In this document: positions 15,138 to 16,871 of the stretch, in pieces
How the letters are laid out: each line of letters opens with the position of its first letter
How positions within the stretch are numbered: the stretch's first letter is position 1
Assembly (NCBI GenBank): GCA_016302705.1
Contig: JAEDNC010000008.1
Coordinates: 1-16,871, forward strand
Direction of reading: 5' to 3'
Length of the DNA: 16,871 nucleotides
Source of the DNA: Bacilli bacterium
Lineage (GTDB): Bacteria; Bacillota_I; Bacilli_A; RFN20; CAG-826
Translations under genes and position numbers: made by a program
The notes under the pieces: model-generated
What the model was told of the DNA's origin: nothing
Database searches by the model: none
What the model saw: only the letters and a program-made list of their open reading frames with translations

Positions 15138-15677
15138 CTATTCTTCTTTTTCCTTATCTAAAGTTCTCAAGAACTTATCGTAATACTTCTTAATTCTTTC
15201 ATCATCAAATGGCCATTCACGATTTTCCATCTTCTTGACCACTTCTTGAGTTTGGTATTTAAGTACAGCATCTAAATCATCGCTATACTCGTATGTCTTT
15301 TTGTGTTTGATGTATTCTTTCTCATCTAAGATACGAATATCTCCGGAAGGAAATAATTTAGCGTCTAAATCGTAGTCGATATATTTAATCATTCGGTGAT
15401 TGATAAGCGCTGGAGAAGCAATGTTACAATAGTAACAAATGCCTTCTTCTTTAAGCATACAAATGACGTTCCACCACTCTTTTTTAGAGAAGATAGTGAC
15501 CGCTGGTTCTTTGGTAAACCATCGACGTCCGTTATTTTCTACAACCTTTGCTCTTTTTGTAGCAACTACGACATAGTCGTCATTATTAGCCAATACTAAA
15601 CCACGATCCCAGCAACGATGTAAGGAACCATCATGTTTATAACATTGAATAGCTAACCAATGACCGAACAAACCCAT
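15138..15677 (-). CDS. Nucleoside tri-/diphosphate phosphatase, DUF402 (Ntdp) family
   Basis: The 179-residue protein matches the Firmicutes DUF402 nucleoside phosphatase family, characterised in Staphylococcus as hydrolysing nucleoside tri- and diphosphates. Signature segments are AIQCYKHDGSLHR (about 9-21), RRWFTKEPAV (51-60), the aromatic KEWWNVICMLKEEGICYYCN (66-85), ASP (87-89), and the acidic YIDYDLDAKLFPSGDIRILDE (99-119) that supplies metal ligands. A charged helical tail follows (KKMENREWPFDDERIKKYY). It lies between the two-TM protein (6 nt upstream) and tsaE (2 nt downstream). No clear Shine-Dalgarno sequence precedes the ATG at 15677. A housekeeping role in nucleotide pools is inferred; in vivo substrate unknown. 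Confidence 0.93.
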   Translation of the reverse strand: MGLFGHWLAIQCYKHDGSLHRCWDRGLVLANNDDYVVVATKRAKVVENNGRRWFTKEPAVTIFSKKEWWNVICMLKEEGICYYCNIASPALINHRMIKYIDYDLDAKLFPSGDIRILDEKEYIKHKKTYEYSDDLDAVLKYQTQEVVKKMENREWPFDDERIKKYYDKFLRTLDKEKEE

Positions 15678-15682
15678 AAATA

Positions 15683-16693
15683 TTAGCCAATAAAGATTTC
15701 TAAGATATCTTTAATATTCCCTTTTAATTGAGTGTAGCTTTCTGGTTTGATTGGGTTATCAAATGGAATAGCAACAATAGAATCATCATATGAAAGATAG
15801 ACTGCTGTTCTACCAGCCCAAAGAACAATATTTACATTGAGTAAAGCGCCTGTACAGTTAATAGACATTAAATTATTAATGAAGTCTTTGCCCAAATCTT
15901 TTTCATAATTAGCGCCTTCTTTACCATAGATAACAAAGTTATTTTGTTCATGAAGGACAGTTAAATCTTCAATATCATTAGGAGAGTCAGTTTCTTTTTC
16001 TCCTTTGATTTGAATGATATATCTTTCTTCAAAATGGAGTTTATTCTCCATAGTGAGATATTTGCCAACAAACATTACTGCTTTTTGGTATTTTTTAGCG
16101 CCTGCTTTATATAAGGCTAATTCGCCACATTCAAAAGGTACTTCTTTATAAGTGGCAGTAACGATATTTCTACTAGCGATATCAATAACATCTTTATATG
16201 CTCTGTCTTGTAAAACATCTGCAACCGCATATCTCTTTTCAAAATATAATTTTTGATCATGGACATCATTTATATCAAAGATATAATTATCAGAATGTTC
16301 CATAAAATAACGGATATACTTTTTGGTGGTGTTTGGGAATCTATTTCTTGTAAGAATATAGTGAACAATTAAAAACACTAAAGCGACGCCAATAGCAATT
16401 CCGCCAATAATCTTTCCAATATCACCTAGATTCACAAACATGATAAAGGAAGCAACAAACACCACAACAGTAATAACCATAATGATGTTATTTTCCATAC
16501 GAGTCTTTTTATATACCTTGAAAATATTATTTCTTTCTTGTTCAACTTCTTCGTTAAATGGTACTTCACTCTTTTCTCTACAAAGAGGGATTAAATCTAA
16601 ACTCTTATTTAACTTTTCCTGAGCTTCTTCAGGAGTCTCTACTTTAATTTTTTCATTGGGAGTAGAATTTTTGATTTTCTTTTCTTTTGCCAT
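15683..16693 (-). CDS. Two-TM membrane protein, DUF3137-like
   Basis: From the preferred ATG at 16693 the product is 336 residues: a Lys/Glu-rich cytoplasmic-type N-terminus (1-67), two closely spaced membrane helices (about 68-88 and 94-113) with a short NLGDIGK turn, and a soluble domain of some 220 residues. The domain includes EVPFECGELALYKAG, a strand-rich KKYQKAVMFVGKYLTM segment, and YIIQIKGE, a layout that recalls DUF3137 proteins. That family match is tentative. An upstream in-frame ATG at 16747 would add 18 residues (MYDSYRISGIEIDN...); neither has a Shine-Dalgarno sequence, and the later start gives a more typical MAKEKK opening. It probably heads the operon with DUF402 and the t6A genes. 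Function unknown. Confidence 0.75.
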   Translation of the reverse strand: MAKEKKIKNSTPNEKIKVETPEEAQEKLNKSLDLIPLCREKSEVPFNEEVEQERNNIFKVYKKTRMENNIIMVITVVVFVASFIMFVNLGDIGKIIGGIAIGVALVFLIVHYILTRNRFPNTTKKYIRYFMEHSDNYIFDINDVHDQKLYFEKRYAVADVLQDRAYKDVIDIASRNIVTATYKEVPFECGELALYKAGAKKYQKAVMFVGKYLTMENKLHFEERYIIQIKGEKETDSPNDIEDLTVLHEQNNFVIYGKEGANYEKDLGKDFINNLMSINCTGALLNVNIVLWAGRTAVYLSYDDSIVAIPFDNPIKPESYTQLKGNIKDILEIFIG

Positions 16694-16774
16694 ATTCGTT
16701 TTCAAATTGTCTATTTCAATTCCGGAGATTCTGTAAGAATCATACAAAGATAAAGAAAAATTTCATCACTGCAC

Positions 16775-16802
16775 TTGCAATCATAAAAAAAATGCTTACC
16801 TT
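16775..16802 (+). promoter_or_regulatory. Possible tRNA-His promoter
   Basis: TTGCAA (16775-16780) is followed after 16 nt by TACCTT (16797-16802), with TG just upstream (16793-16794). This would place +1 near 16809, 12 nt before the tRNA. TTGCAA is palindromic, so the same bases could also serve the divergent minus-strand operon, though no good -10 was found for that at proper spacing. Only a weak prediction. Confidence 0.3.
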
Positions 16803-16820
16803 TGTCATCCAAACTGACAC

Positions 16821-16871
16821 GGTGCGATTAGTTCAGTTGGTAGAGCACCAGATTGTGGTTCTGGGTGTCGT
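16821..16871 (+). tRNA. tRNA-His (GTG), truncated by the window end
   Basis: The sequence folds as a tRNA 5' half and variable region: an extra G at -1 (16821), the defining identity base of tRNA-His, then the 5' acceptor strand, a D stem GTTC/GAGC with an 8-nt loop containing AGTTGGTA, and an anticodon stem CCAGA/TCTGG around TTGTGGT. The anticodon GTG is at 16855-16857 and reads His codons CAU and CAC. The variable loop and the first T-stem bases (GTGTCGT) are present; the T loop, the 3' acceptor strand and any CCA lie beyond the window. It is transcribed away from the minus-strand operon at 16693. Confidence 0.95.

Noticed and set aside
1..16871. Mobile element, prophage, CRISPR or defence island
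   Set aside because: No transposase, integrase, repeat-spacer array, attachment-site duplication or nuclease gene was seen; nearly all genes are housekeeping or small membrane proteins.

Overview
The window looks like the chromosome of a low-GC Gram-positive-type bacterium, most likely a Bacilli lineage close to the Mollicutes or Erysipelotrichia. The reasons are the AT-rich DNA, the Firmicutes gene orders pcrA-ligA-gatCAB and tsaE-tsaB-rimI-tsaD, and a GatA variant that I associate with Mollicutes-like sequences. The standard code (UGA = stop) appears to be used: the large genes read Trp from TGG and contain no in-frame TGA. No transposase, phage gene, CRISPR array, rRNA or large repeat was seen.

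Region by region. Positions 1-4146 (minus strand) hold gatC-gatA-gatB-galE, with galE cut at the window edge. Positions 4186-4220 hold a hairpin terminator. Positions 4231-8444 (minus) hold ligA preceded by the helicase gene pcrA, and 8487-8903 (minus) encodes a small thioredoxin-like lipoprotein. Positions 8982-11004 (plus) are the only plus-strand protein genes: three membrane proteins I cannot assign to a pathway. They converge on a 49-residue membrane ORF (11005-11154) lying just after asnS (11159-12556). Positions 12613-15677 (minus) hold DUF402 phosphatase-tsaE-tsaB-rimI-tsaD, headed by a two-TM soluble-domain protein (15683-16693). A tRNA-His gene starts at 16821 on the plus strand and runs off the end.

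How the genes work together. Most of the window concerns translation fidelity and DNA maintenance. GatCAB makes Gln-tRNA(Gln) and/or Asn-tRNA(Asn) by transamidation. Since AsnRS is also present, glutamine is the likelier GatCAB product. TsaB, TsaD and TsaE act in t6A37 modification of ANN-decoding tRNAs, while RimI belongs to the ribosomal-protein acetyltransferase family. PcrA and LigA serve repair and replication.

The most notable signal is in gene starts. Three genes that begin transcription units (pcrA, gatC and the 8982 membrane gene) have no Shine-Dalgarno sequence. Instead each has a TGn-extended -10 box placed so that transcription would begin at, or within 2 nt of, the ATG, which suggests leaderless mRNAs. 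By contrast, three tightly packed junctions (gatC/gatA, tsaE/tsaB, rimI/tsaD) use a one-base TAATG stop/start overlap. No confirmed new system is visible; the unassigned membrane trio with the neighbouring lipoprotein is the best candidate for something undescribed.
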